Shown in pieces: positions 22,725 to 33,761 of a DNA stretch of 64,000 nt. The number at the start of each line of letters is the position of its first letter. The first letter of the stretch is position 1. A program made the position numbers and the translations under genes. The notes under the pieces were generated by a model that searched no databases, was not told where the DNA came from, and worked only from the letters and a program-made list of their open reading frames with translations. The stretch covers positions 5,828,001-5,892,000 of the forward strand of contig CM055823.1 in NCBI GenBank assembly GCA_029582265.1. Reading direction: 5' to 3'. This stretch comes from Zoroaster sp. YZ-2022. Taxonomy: Eukaryota; Echinodermata; Asteroidea; Forcipulatida; Zoroasteridae.

Positions 22725-24050
22725 GTGGAGTGTCGTGCAGTGGCGCACCCAGGATTTGATTGGGGGGGGGGCTCAAAATATTTTTATTTGAAATCCAATA
22801 TGGGGGAGAGACATGGCTGACCCAAACCATAACCGCTGGCGCGGCTGCAGCCATGTCCCTAGTCGTGCTCGTCAGTGAACCTACGGCACATGTTAAATGT
22901 TTTCTGGTGGTTTCTAGTCATAAAAAGAAGACATTATGGCATGATTCGGACTCGTAGGGTTTTACCTTCCATATAATTTCCTCCTCTTGATGTAAAGAAC
23001 TTGAGCTTGTTTCGTCTGCAAGATTTCTATAGTTAAATACTTTCATTGCGTGGACGTAAAGTTTGTGATCATTCCGGGCGGAGCTAAATTTTTTCAAACA
23101 CGAATTTGGCGGCAAAACCAAATCCCAATATTATCCAATCGGTGTTTGCTAAAAGAGTGTCACATAATCTTTGTAAATTAAAACCCAATCCTGGGCCATT
23201 GTGTACAAACTGGAAAGCAGTTGATTAAAATGCGGGCGTGTTTAAATTTTACGAGTAACCTCAACGACAGTCAACGACCTCAACAAGAGAAACGGACAAC
23301 AGAAAATGAAAATAAAATTAAGTAAAGCTGCTCCCTGATCAGGGCGCACCATGGCAGGGGGGGGGAGAATGTGTAAAAATGCTTGTTATATAGGCCCTAT
23401 ACTGGTGGCCCTTCAAGCACATGCACATGCATACGCAACGCCGTAAAATATAATAGTGAGTGGAATAAATGGAAAACTTTTGGAGGGGAGCTTGAGTCTC
23501 CTGAGTCCCCATCCCTTGTACCACTGCCCTATACTCCTTGCCGAACTCCTCTGTAGACAAGACTTGGGCTCAGATTTTGCTCTCTTTCCTGGCTCCTTCT
23601 TTAAAAAAAAATAAAACATCAGCGGGCCCTTGGGGGGGGGGGCTCGATCCCCCCAAGCCCCCCCCCCCTTGGGTGCGCCACTGGTGTCGTGGCCGAGCGG
23701 TCTAGCTTACCGGACTCAAGTTCTGGTGTTAGCAGCAGAATGTGGGTTCGAATCCCGGCCGTGACACATGTGTCCTTGAGCAAGACACTTAACAATAATT
23801 GCTGCTTTCCACCCAGGGGTTAAATGGGTACCTGTGAGGGCAGAGTTGGTTGATTAGCCCTATATGCGCTGTAATGGCAGCAATTGAGCTGTATACTCCC
23901 CAGGGAGCTAGGATGGTTTCAGGAATGATTTATGAGCCTTATGAGCCTTATGAGCAGGGGTAATGATATAATGCGCCTTGAGCACCACTTAGATGGTGGA
24001 TACGTGCGCTATATAAGTCCACACATTATTATTATTATTATTATTATTAA
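22725..24050 (+). mobile_element. SINE family A, split by a hAT-type insertion
   Basis: SINE 5' end GTGGAGTGTCGTG (22,725-22,737) resumes at 23,684 as GTGTCGTGGCCGAGCGG. A box (TGGCCGAGCGG), B box (GGGTTCGAATCC), body and (ATT)n tail follow to 24,050. The 946-bp interruption is a separate element. Confidence 0.9.
22738..23683. mobile_element. hAT-type non-autonomous element, 946 bp, perfect TSD
   Basis: Ends CAGTGGCGCACCCAGG and CTTGGGTGCGCCACTG are inverted repeats next to G/C homopolymers. The 8 bases GTGTCGTG are present on both sides (22,730-22,737 and 23,684-23,691), and removing the element restores the SINE exactly as in the intact copies at 41,647 and 42,530. An 8-bp duplication points to hAT. 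No transposase ORF. Confidence 0.9.
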
Positions 24051-24271
24051 TCATTTATCTTCATGTAAAAACAATTTGCTGAATAAGGTACGAGTAATTA
24101 TTTAAATGCAAAAACATCTACTAAATATATTTTAGCATTAGCTAGCATTTTCCCCAGCAAGAAGCATTCAATACATTCAGTTTCTTCAGTATTTACTCCT
24201 TTTTACTCATTTAAACCATTACTTAATTTGATTCATTTGGATGGTAGTAAATGATCACTAACTTAAATGGA

Positions 24272-24480
24272 CAATATTGTCATGATCAGAGCAGACTTTC
24301 AACATGGCATGGAAATTGGTGTCCTAGTTAAAGATGACTAAAAATAACTTGCTCATTCATGCAGCAGCATCGGAAATATGACCTCATGTGGTGTATTATT
24401 TCACTCATCAAGTTAATCTAAAACTAGCACTCCGATTTCCATGCCCTGTTGATCATCATGAAATTTTCCATAAAAATTAC
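24272..24480. mobile_element. Hairpin MITE, family D
   Basis: GGACAATATTGTCATGATCA at the left; CATGCCCTGTTGATCATCAT at the right; central GCAGCAGCAT and ACCTCATGTGG. The ends are inverted copies of one another. Confidence 0.7.
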
Positions 24481-24498
24481 AAAAGGTGTCACTCCTTA

Positions 24499-24756
24499 AC
24501 CCTAACACCCTAGGTATTCTGGCTTGGAACCTTCCTTAATCCTCCAAAATCCTTCAGTGCACTTTTGGAAACATATTAAAAAAGAATCATGCATTTTCGT
24601 TGATCTTTGATATTCAGCACTTATGGCCTGTACTTCTTGCCAGGTAGTAATTTTGTCCTATTTGAAGAGGTGAAAGTATCAGTTTCCAAAAGTGATGAAT
24701 TGAAAAAAAGTGTCCTTTGCAGGATTTTGGAGGATATGGGGCAATTAGGGTTAAGT
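24499..24756. mobile_element. TTAA MITE, family G
   Basis: TTAACCCTAACACCCTAGGT at the left and GGGCAATTAGGGTTAA at the right, with the family body (CTTGGAACCTTCCT, TGCATTTTCGTTGATCTTTG, CTTCTTGCCAGGTAGTAATT, TTTGAAGAGGTGAAAGTA). Confidence 0.75.
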
Positions 24757-24801
24757 ACAAATAATGTTTAACTAGAAATTCAGAGTTTGTGAACAAACTC
24801 A

Positions 24802-25636
24802 AGGTGTTCGGAAGTGACGGTAATTGATGTCCTCATCAATTGGGATCATTGTTAAAATGTGACTTAAGATTGTTTTCAAAAGTAAGTTGCCTTACTCATT
24901 TCAAAGAAATAGCTTTTCGGTATTGGCTTTTTCAACAGCCCTTTCCATTCGTACAAAAATGACACTGCAGTATTAAGTTAATACGATCTATGGTTTTAGA
25001 AATATTGTAGCGCATCCGTTATTGGCTTAAACGCCCAACCACACATCTATAAAATATATTTTATCCTGCAAGAGCTTTAGCCTGTGACACCGCAAACGTC
25101 CCCGTGAAGACCGCCAGCTGTTTTCCAGTAGATAACGATCTCAGTCTCTGCGGTTTGTAAACAATGGGCCCCAGAACCACGAGTGTCTGGTGTGTTAAGT
25201 CAATGGGATTTTGGCCCAGAAAGGAATTTTGAAGAAAAAAAACAAATCAAAACCTTGACCTTCCGGTACGACCGGAAGCAAATGTCAGACGATTTTGACG
25301 TTAACTTTTCAAATGTTGCCTAAGCCTTGATCTATCAGATCCCAGATTATGAACATCATAGCTTTAGTATATTTTGATATACAGTCGATAGCAAATGGTC
25401 ATTTTTAAAACTTAAATGGCTTGTAATTTGATACCTGATGACGTTACGTAACAACTTCTAGATTCATCTACATGATAAGGTCTTTATATGTGTGAAGTTT
25501 CAAGGTTGTGTGAAATTGTTAACTTGCACTTTCGATGTAGAGAAGAGTTAAGGAGAAGAAGAAGAAGGAGAAGTAACAAAAAACTAAAAAAACGGAACAA
25601 TAACAATAGTTGTTCGGCTGAAAAGCCGAACACCTA
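24802..25636. mobile_element. Possible element with AGGTGTTCGG termini
   Basis: AGGTGTTCGG at 24,802 and CCGAACACCT at 25,627-25,636 are inverted. Only about 10 bases match, and the right end also has its own hairpin (GTTCGGCTGAAAAGCCGAAC). No coding sequence inside. Confidence 0.35.
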
Positions 25637-25813
25637 ATTATAACATTGCGTGATCATTATAACAAGTTCTCTAAGTGCAAATCTATGAATTATTGGAGAG
25701 GTGGACATTTCCCCCAAGATCACTGCAATAAATTAATAAATTGCTGTTCCACAGTGCAGATTCGACAAGGAGGTCAAGGTTGATCACCTCTCAATTATTT
25801 TTACATGACCAAA

Positions 25814-26314
25814 TGTGACAGTCTGTGAAAATGAATCACAAGTCGCAAATTTGAAAAATTGTGATTGCTATGTGGCTTATATATTTTATTGATTGAAATT
25901 TCAATCAATAAAATAGGGGCAGAGGCAGTTTAACAACTGCCTTGTTCTGGACTAGTTACCCCTCCCAGTCCTATTCGCACCGTGAAGAGGCTGGTTATTA
26001 ACTTGTCTTGTTTCGGTGCGAGGGGCTGGTTTCTTCAGTGTGGAGTCGTTGTAACAACTCAATGACTGAGTAGCCCCCACCTTGGAGTGGCCATTGGCCT
26101 TGTGTGGGGCGAATTGCATAAAATAAAATAAAATTAAAATGACTTTTTTGTGAGTATAGGTTGTTTTATGTGAGTATAGGTGGTTTGAATGGCATATCTC
26201 ACACACCTCTAACAAATACAAAATTAAAGCTGATGGTGTACTCTTTCCAGCAACATAGAAATCTCAATTTTTCAAATTTGCGACTTGTGACTCATTTTAA
26301 CAGAGCGGGTCACA
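25814..26314. mobile_element. MITE family I (TGTGAC termini), 0.5 kb
   Basis: Inverted repeats of about 60 bases: AATCACAAGTCGCAAATTTG with AATTG on the left; CAAATTTGCGACTTGTGACT and GCGGGTCACA on the right. The interior holds a GC-richer block (25,917-26,110) bounded by a near-perfect palindrome (ATTTATTGATTGAAATTTCA then ATCAATAAAAT at 25,885-25,915). A second copy at 53,144-56,422 is split by a LINE. Confidence 0.75.
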
Positions 26315-26734
26315 ATTGTTTACTATCAGCGTTTGTTTACTCTCTCTTTGAATAAATAAATAAATATATATAAAACAATCAAACTGTGAATGTTTCAGCT
26401 TATTACGTTGTGTTGTTTACAAGAAAATAGTAAAATTACCTTCATATATTTTCTTCTCGTACGAATGTGGAATTCAAGATCAAGTACTCTTTCCTAAATT
26501 TAAACTAAAAATAGTCTTTTCTTAAAAATGAAAGAACCTCGGAGAAAAATATATTTCTAATAAAGATTAAAACCATCATTAGCCAAGTAGTACATGAATA
26601 TCACAAACTCACATGACTTCTCGTTTTTAAATTACATCAGATTTGACATTAAAGGGAAGATACAACAGTAAGACAAAAAACAAGTCTCAAGGTTCTACTC
26701 ATTGGATGGCTTCCAAAATCAGTGTAGTTATACA

Positions 26735-27005
26735 CAGCTTTTAATCATTTTTTGCAAACAAGTGAAATATGTGACAGTTATTGGAACCAGATCAAATTTG
26801 CCAAAAACAAAGTAGGGTGGCTAAGAGAGGGGTCACAAATTGGACAAATATTCTTATGTTGTAAAATGTTGTTTTTAACACAAAGCAATCAATCCAACAA
26901 TTTTGGCTGCAATTGGATATCGTTTCATAGCAAACAAAAAGAAAACTAAAAATGCTGATGAGCGGGTGTGAGGTAATATGCACAGAGACCACAAACAGGA
27001 GACTT
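26735..27005. mobile_element. MITE family Y (partial)
   Basis: CAAGTGAAATATGTGACAG, AGTAGGGTGGCTAAGAGAGG, CAACAATTTTGGCTGCAATT and GAGACCACAAACAGGAGAC match family Y. The left terminus is missing. Confidence 0.65.
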
Positions 27006-27239
27006 TTGTTTATGGCCTTATGTTGAATACTTATCTTTTCTTAATATTATAATGTTACAGATCATGATTTTCACATTTGCTGTTGAATTGAATTCCTTTA
27101 CTTGTGGTCCCCATAATGTTTTTTTTTAGAGATACAAAAAAATAATTGTCTAAATTTTGACCAAGATTATTTAAAAAAAAAAAATTTGTTTAGTGACCTT
27201 GTGTACATCTTTGATCTGACTTAGATCTGTGACTTCAAG

Positions 27240-27450
27240 AGTGAAAATTTCGTCAAAAGGTTGTTATACCTGCCAAGGTATATTTAGTCGACCGTTTTGA
27301 CTGGTAAAAGCATTATCTTGTATTGTTGAGGGTGGTCAAAATGAAAATAAAAACCAGTCAAAAATACCCCTGTGTGCACATTTGGGTCAACAGACAGTTG
27401 AATGGTTTTGACCACTATAGCTACTTGCCACTAAAGTGCAGCAAAGGAGG
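27240..27450. mobile_element. TTAA MITE family H (partial)
   Basis: TGCCAAGGTATATTTAGTCG, GAGGGTGGTCAAAATGA and CACTAAAGTGCAGCAAAGGA match family H at 35,397 and 48,590. Both termini are lost. Confidence 0.6.
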
Positions 27451-27473
27451 CATACATCCCGGGGGATATATGG

Positions 27474-28066
27474 GTAGAATTTCGTATCCGACCGCCACTT
27501 TTTCTCATTCAATATAACCAATAATGTAACCTTACCTACCCAGTAAGGTGGAGAACATAATTATATGGATGATGATGGACATATACTTCAAATTATTCCA
27601 GAATATTGATTTCATGAAAAATCAGGCATTTTGGTATACGATGACTTTCTCAGTCATGTCAGTCTGATCTTGTTGTGATCTGCCCCATGAGTGACCAACA
27701 CGGTCATTGTAGATGCGCAGTGGCAACTATAATAGCTGGATCCTTCTATATTATAGGGGAGGATATTTTTAGAAGGGAAATAAAGTCGGAATACCATCAT
27801 AAAAGTGGAAATTAAAGATAGTTTTCACTTTCTGTACCCCCCAAAATCGATAGAATAATTTTTAACTGGTTAGTGGTTGCAAAAAAATTACCAAGAAATT
27901 ACAAAAAACTCTTAAAAAGTGGCGGTCGGATACGACATTCTTTCCGGATATATACTATGCACCCAAATTTCAAAATCCCCCCCCCCCCCAGTGGCAGTGC
28001 TCACTTGGTTAGCAATATAATTGGTTATATTGAATGAGAAATTTGGTCAGCTGGTGGTCGGATACG
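27474..28066. repeat. Inverted-repeat element, CGTATCCGACCGCCAC ends
   Basis: Left arm TCGTATCCGACCGCCACTTT then CTCATTCAATATAACCAAT; right arm ATTGGTTATATTGAATGAG and GGTGGTCGGATACGA. A third copy of the terminus (AAGTGGCGGTCGGATACGAC) sits in the middle at 27,917. Two related elements side by side or one with a duplicated end. C runs at 27,978 and 28,077. Confidence 0.6.
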
Positions 28067-29785
28067 ACATTCTTATTCCCCCCCCCCCCCCCATTTTAAA
28101 ACCGGCAAAACCAGCATACAGGTTCATTATATGTAACCTGCTCACGTGTTTTTTATTAGCCAGGGAATAATAATGAACTTACATGTTTTAGACCGAAATG
28201 TTTTTGACAAAATGAAAACGTTGGGAGGCCGTATGGCTGCTGTAAGTAGCCCTCTACGTTACACATCACTTTGAAGCAGGCGATCATTTTCGAATTTCGA
28301 TATATATATATATATATATAAATTTTTGCCTGAATATTTTTCTTGTTTTCAACACTAACGAATTATTAATACTTACTAATTATTCAGATTTTGATATTTT
28401 TACTTGTTTACTTATTTTTTCGATGTTTATCGATTAATAACATAACGACTTACCTGTTCACTCGTGGCGGTTTTCTAGTTTGTATATAAATGCGCGCCAA
28501 TCACGTGGTCCTGCGGTCGAGTGACTCGACTCGCTGCGTACCATGCATGTAGAAATGGAAGCCGGAACCAGTCGAAACTAAAACGCCCTCATCGAAGAGT
28601 TATCAAACTGTCAACCACTTGCGCATGTGCAATGCTGTTCCCACGCGATTTGTTTTTAGTTTCGTACAAGATGGCAATAGAATATCATGAATTATTCATC
28701 GTTACAAATGTTATTTAGGGTAATTATCAAAATACAGCCTTGAAGGAGCAAAATCATTCCCCATGTTACAGATTTTATATTAATTTAATAAAATACTTAA
28801 ATTGTTAATATTGGTTGCATCTAATTGGTAACGCCAAACAAATAAAACGTATTTTGGTGGATATATTTTGTAAAATGTAATATTTGATGGCAAAAGGTTC
28901 GATGCAATTCAGAAACAATTTTGGGACATTACGTTTTCTTTACATGGTCACAATATTGCCAGTAGAGTATAGATGTACCTTCAATCTTGGGTCTGATGAT
29001 TTATGCACAGGGCAATAAAATGTATTGGCCTAACCAAAGAAAGAGCTGTACACCTGACTTGGTTTGAAGATAATATGGGGGGGGGGGGGGGCGCATTGCT
29101 TTTCAGTAAGGGAAGGGGTTGGGGATTTTTCCCCTTTCCTTTGGGGCACGATATGGCAGAATTCCAATCGATCCAGCAATTTCGGCAGCAAATGGACGTC
29201 ATTTCATAGTCAAAAATTTAATTAAATAAATTTAAAAATGCCGAGGCAACGCACACCGGGAGACCAGACTTTTGGCCTTAACTGGTTATCTATTTCCACA
29301 TTATACTGAATTAAATTTCATATATATATTTTTTTATCATTTTCTCCTTTATGACACATGAAATAAGCTTAGGGCCCCCACAGTTCGGTTTCAGTACATA
29401 GGCCTATCTCGATTCTTAAATAGGCTTATGTATGCAATAATTGAGTTTTTACCAGCTTCCTTTATAATGATGTATCGCCCGATTTTTTTGGGCTAAAATT
29501 TAACGGTAATTTTTCTTTTCTAGAAAATTCCTTCTTTACTCGAGGAAAAGGACAGCAAATGCTTTAAAATTACACATTGAAAGTAATTGTGAGAAATTAG
29601 GGTTTACAATAATTCATCCCATCAGCCCATTAAATAAATGTCGATAGATTTTTATTACCAAAGCTTCAGACAATTATTTTGTTTAAAATCTCATTTCAAC
29701 ATATTTGTTTCCCTTTGTTAAAGTCAATTAGAAATTTCTATTAAACCAATTTCCAGTTAAAAAGTGAAAAAACATGGTCGATAAC
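28067..29785. other. No gene; MITE relics
   Basis: 28,300-28,322 is a (TA)n run. 29,078-29,091 is a G run near a family-Y relic at 29,145-29,290 (CAGCAATTTCGGCAGCAAAT, GGGAGACCAGACTTTTGGCC). No other feature supported. Confidence 0.5.
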
Positions 29786-30062
29786 ATAACCACCTCATAT
29801 CCTCTAAAATCCCATAAGGGGCACTTTTTTGGAGAAAAAAAAATTAAGCACTGTTGAAAACTGGTACTTTCACCTCAGTCTTCAAATGGGGCAAATTTAC
29901 TACTACATGGTAAGTACAAGCCATAAGTTCCGGTACTAAATATGAAAGATAAACGAAAATGCATGGTGCATTTTGAAGATATGGGCATGTTTCCAAAAGT
30001 GCACTGATGGATTTGAGGATTCAGGAAGGTTCTGAGCCAGAATACCTAGGGGGTTCAGGTTA
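29786..30062. mobile_element. TTAA MITE, family G
   Basis: Reverse copy: AACCACCTCATATCCTCTAA, ACTGGTACTTTCACCTCAGT, CGAAAATGCATGGTGCATTT, GAGCCAGAATACCTAGGGGG, TTCAGGTTAA. Confidence 0.7.
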
Positions 30063-30479
30063 AATAGTCTGTTTTGATGAGCTTGCACCCTTTTAAATGA
30101 TAAGCTAAATAAATAATAAGCTCACGAAATTACGAGTGTACATCTCAACTTTCGAGCATTAACCATGGATGTAATGCAGCATTACGATCCGGCAGATATG
30201 TTTCCCTAAATAACCTGTACCTTAATTTTCTTAAAATAAGCCATGTTAAATGAATACTTGCTAGGGAAGGACCATTGGTTACATTGGCAATATTGCGATG
30301 ATGATGAAAACGCTTAAACAGCCGAACTGTGAAGCTTTCAGCTTAATTCAGAGTATGTATAAGAAACTAATGAAAATGCATTCACAATTTGTACAAACAA
30401 TTATTGAAAAAAAAAAAAATTTATGTGTGTTTGTATTTTCTATAAAATGAATGCACAGACAAAATAACTTAGTTTTAGA

Positions 30480-30560
30480 TAATAGTTGACCGACAACCTC
30501 AGCTGTCCTTCCGTTCACAACTGCAGCCATTATAACGAGCTCTAGGCTTGTCTAGCTGTA
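30480..30560. mobile_element. Family-F MITE fragment
   Basis: ACAACCTCAGCTGTCCTT and CTGCAGCCATTATAACGAGC match the centre of family F. Confidence 0.5.
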
Positions 30561-30595
30561 CCATCACTTCTATGGTAGTTGATCTTTAAATAGAG

Positions 30596-30830
30596 TAGAT
30601 TTGCGTTAACACAATGTAATAATCTCACTTGAGCCGAGTGGTTCCGAGAAGAACCTGTGAATAACTTGACGTTTCGGTGAGTGTGCTCTAAAGGTCAGAG
30701 CACACTGACTGAAACGTTGAGTTACTCTCGGGTTCTTCTCAGAACCACACAAATCAAGAGATATTACTACATGGTGTTACCACAAACCTACTCTACACCA
30801 TGCAAACCTTCAAGTCTTATTTAGATGATC
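30596..30830. mobile_element. Fold-back of Penelope 3'-repeat-like sequence
   Basis: Left half: GGTTCCGAGAAGAACC, AACTTGACGTTTCGGTGAGT. Right half, inverted: CACTGACTGAAACGTTGAGT, GGTTCTTCTCAGAACC. Also GGTGTTACCACAAACC and ACCATGCAAACCTTCAAGTC, equivalent to the Penelope 3' end (GGTGTCACCGCAATTAG; ACCATGCAAAGCTACAAG). The hammerhead core is degraded here. Confidence 0.6.
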
Positions 30831-30955
30831 ATTATTGATTATTATGTATCATTCAAACTTAATACTGTATGATTTGTTTCAACATGGAAATTTACAAAAT
30901 ACCCATCAACATAAAATGAAAATCTTTACAACAAATAAACAAATATGGTTTGTGG

Positions 30956-31006
30956 TTTATTTAAATAGATAAATATAACTTGAATTAAATACATTAAATG
31001 TTTATT
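30956..31006 (-). terminator. Candidate poly(A) signals of the CUB gene
   Basis: On the minus strand AATAAA occurs at 31,001-31,006 and 30,956-30,961, 23 and 68 bases beyond the stop codon. They would give a short 3' UTR. No transcript evidence is available. Confidence 0.4.
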
Positions 31007-31028
31007 TCATCTTAATCAAATTAATTAA

Positions 31029-31184
31029 TCAAGGTATTGCAGTGAATGAGGCCAAGTAGCCGGTCCCGCTTTCCACGTCGTCGCTGGAGAACTCTACAGA
31101 CACTGTGTTTGATGTAGAGTCGTAGGTTGGTATGCTCGTTCCACAGTATTCGCCTGTATTCGTACCAGTGCCAGTGTCTTTAAT
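31029..31184 (-). CDS. CUB9, second half, with stop codon
   Basis: 156 bases, phase 0 in: IKDTGTGTNTGEYCGTSIPT, YDSTSNTVSVEFSSDD, GTGYLASFTAIP then TGA. C4 in EYCGT. The protein ends right after the final CUB strand, so there is no C-terminal anchor. Confidence 0.9.
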   Translation of the reverse strand: MKDTGTGTNTGEYCGTSIPTYDSTSNTVSVEFSSDDVESGTGYLASFTAIP

Positions 31185-31222
31185 CTGAATTTAATAAAAA
31201 AATATATATATATATATATTAC

Positions 31223-31474
31223 TCAAAACAATTTAGGGAACACCGGAATAATCTCAGTTAAAGCAATATCATTTATTTCAGATAAACACAATGTTTCACA
31301 GAATTGATGAGAAACAACTGCACAATGAAACAGATGATAAAGGATGCATGTAGTGATTACACATTTCATGACATGACTACTGAAAGAGAGGGGGTTGCAA
31401 ATGAAAATCCCGGTTCATGGAACATTTCAAACCTATTTGATGTTAAAAATCCGGTATTCCCTAAATTGTTTTGA
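31223..31474. mobile_element. MITE with CAAAACAATTTAGGGAA termini
   Basis: Inverted ends TCAAAACAATTTAGGGAACA (left) and TTCCCTAAATTGTTTTGA (right), 250 bp, in the last intron next to a (TA)n run (31,202-31,219). Confidence 0.75.
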
Positions 31475-31524
31475 AATTGAAATTGAAACAAGAAATTATA
31501 ATAAATCATCTTTTATTTAGGGAG

Positions 31525-31770
31525 GGGGGCCGAAGTCATGGGACATCCAAGCCTTTGAGAAGCCTGGCCAGGCCCAGGCCACCTTTAACAATACAGTAAC
31601 GTGCCAATCAACATAACCTGGGCTTCTGAAGGGCTAGCTCATAATGGCTGCAGTTACTGATGAATAGATCCCAAGTAGCTCTTGTTAACACAGACTTGAC
31701 TGACACCTTAGCTGTCTTGTTCACAACTGCAGCCATTATAATGACCTCTACCATGACTTTGGCCCTCACA
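31525..31770. mobile_element. MITE family F (partial)
   Basis: GGCCGAAGTCATGGGACATC, AAGCCTTTGAGAAGCCTGGC, CAATCAACATAACCTGGGCT and CTGCAGCCATTATAATG match family F; the right half is missing. Confidence 0.7.
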
Positions 31771-31817
31771 AAGTAGAAAGACAACTATTGATATTGCATT
31801 TGAACTGGGACAGATTA

Positions 31818-32736
31818 CAGGTAGCGGGGAAGCAGAATACAGGTAAGGAGTTCTATAGCGAGGCAGTGCCTGGGAGCAGAATACAGGTAAGGAGTTCTAT
31901 AGCGAGACAGTGCCTGGGAGCAGAACACAGGTAAGGAGTTCTATAGCGAGGCAGTGCCTGGGAGCAGAACACAGGTAAGGAGTTCTATAGCGAGGCAGTG
32001 CCTGGGAGCAGAATACAGGTAAGGAGTTCTATAGCGAGACAGTGCCTGGGAGCAGAACACAGGTAAGGAGTTCTATAGCGAGACAGTGCCTGGGAGCAGA
32101 ACACAGGTAAGGAGTTCTATAGCGAGGCAGTGCCTGGGAGCAGAACACAGGTAAGGAGTTCTATAGCGAGACAGTGCCTGGGAGCAGAACACAGGTAAGG
32201 AGTTCTATAGCGAGACAGTGCCTGGGAGCAGAACACAGGTAAGGAGTTCTATAGCGAGGCAGTGCCTGGGAGCAGAACACAGGTAAGGAGTTCTATAGCG
32301 AGACAGTGCCTGGGAGCAGAACACAGGTAAGGAGTTCTATAGCGAGGCAGTGCCTGGGAGCAGAACACAGGTAAGGAGTTCTATAGCGAGACAGTGCCTG
32401 GGAGCAGAACACAGGTAAGGAGTTCTATAGCGAGACAGTGCCTGGGAGCAGAACACAGGTAAGGAGTTCTATAGCGAGACAGTGCCTGGGAGCAGAACAC
32501 AGGTAAGGAGTTCTATAGCGAGACAGTGCCTGGGAGCAGAACACAGGTAAGGAGTTCTATAGCGAGGCAGTGCCTGGGAGCAGAACACAGGTAAGGAGTT
32601 CTATAGCGAGGCAGTGCCTGGGAGCAGAACACAGGTAAGGAGTTCTATAGCGAGACAGTGCCTGGGAGAAGAACACAGGTAAGGAGTTCTATAGCGAGAC
32701 AGTGCCTGGGAGCAGAACACAGGTAAGGAGTTCTAT
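31818..32736. repeat. Tandem repeat, 44-bp unit, about 21 copies
   Basis: The unit starts CAGGTAAGGAGTTCTATAGC and continues GAG(A/G)CAGTGCCTGGGAGCAG, AACA. CAGGTAAGG recurs exactly every 44 bases from 31,840 to 32,720. Variation is almost limited to A/G in GAGRCAG and C/T in GAAYACAG. It lies in the last intron of the CUB gene, antisense to it. Confidence 0.97.
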
Positions 32737-32895
32737 TGACAGAAAAGCGTCCGGTGACAGCAAATGTCAACTTTTATTTCATTTTTTTATTCTCCCTTTT
32801 AGTTTTAGCCTGCACCTTGAGTGGCATTTAAAAGCCTTGGCAACTTTTCATTAAAAAAATTAAAAATTAAAAAAAAAAAAAATCATGTAGCTTAC

Positions 32896-33252
32896 CAGTA
32901 CCCAGTCCCAGACGCAATTTGCATCGTACTCTACATCAAATGCCTGGAACTCAATATGGATTGTGTGGCTAGCTGGAACCGTTATTGTCGTCACACAGTC
33001 CAAATTGTATTGGTATTTGCCTGGGTAATTTGGCGATGAGAACAGGCCGCTGTTACCGGATAAAGCTTGAATGCAATCGGATGCTATTGGCATGGAGGAA
33101 GCAACTGCGTCATACACTGCACTGAAACCTTTCCAAGGGACATACATATCACTGTAGAATTCAATCTCGCATATGTTGTTCTTGGATGTCCAAGTTATGG
33201 ACTTGTAAAACCCACAGTAGGTGTTTGTGAAGCCGTCAGGGATACTAGTAAG
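32896..33252 (-). CDS. CUB8 second half fused to CUB9 first half
   Basis: 357 bases (119 codons), phase 0 on both sides. First part: LTSIPDGFTNTYCGFYKS, TWTSKNNICEIEFYSDM, KGFSAVYDAVASSMPIAS. Second part: DCIQALSGNSGLFSSPNYPG, YNLDCVTTITVPASH, EYDANCVWDWVL. Every other CUB-CUB boundary has a phase-1 intron; here it is missing, which points to intron loss. Extra cysteine in NNICEIE. Confidence 0.92.
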
Positions 33253-33423
33253 CTAAATAACCACAAAAATAAAATATAGTTCAGATAAGGTATAGGATTT
33301 TGTCAATTATAAATAACCAAATTTTAAGGTAACTTTCTTGGAGTAAAACTGATAATCTTCCCAAGAAATAATCTTGTGTAATGTGCTGTCACTTTTTAAG
33401 GGAAAAAAAATCCAGTTCGATTT

Positions 33424-33686
33424 AACCCTAACCTAGTATTATGGTTAGGAACCTTCCTGAATCCTCCAAAATCCATCTGTGCACTTTTGGAAACATGCCC
33501 TTATCTTCAAAATGCACCATGCATTTTCGTTGATCTTTCATATTCAGCACTCATGGCCTGTACTTCTTGCCAGGTAGTAATTTTGTACCATTTGAAGAGG
33601 TGAAAGTACCAGTTTCCAACAGTGCTAAATTTTTCCAAAAAAGTGCCTCCTTGGAGGATTTTCATAGATTTGGGGTGGTTAGGGTT
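33424..33686. mobile_element. TTAA MITE, family G, complete
   Basis: TTAACCCTAACCTAGTATTA at the left and GGGGTGGTTAGGGTTAA at the right. Body has GGAACCTTCCTGAATCCTCC, AAATGCACCATGCATTTTCG, GTAGTAATTTTGTACCATTT and GTGCCTCCTTGGAGGATTTT. Ends are inverted and bounded by TTAA. Confidence 0.8.
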
Positions 33687-33761
33687 AAGGTACAGAACTT
33701 ATAAATTCCACATAAAAATGTTCAGTACGTATATAACAAATCATAATACATTTTATTAAGG

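Noticed and set aside
23684..23770. Possible tRNA genes at every GGTTCGAATCC B box.
   Set aside because: All are heads of SINE copies followed by the same body and (ATT)n tail; none has a free acceptor stem.
31818..32736. Regular 44-bp spacing suggested a CRISPR-like array.
   Set aside because: Adjacent units are identical throughout, with no variable spacers, and the context is an animal intron.
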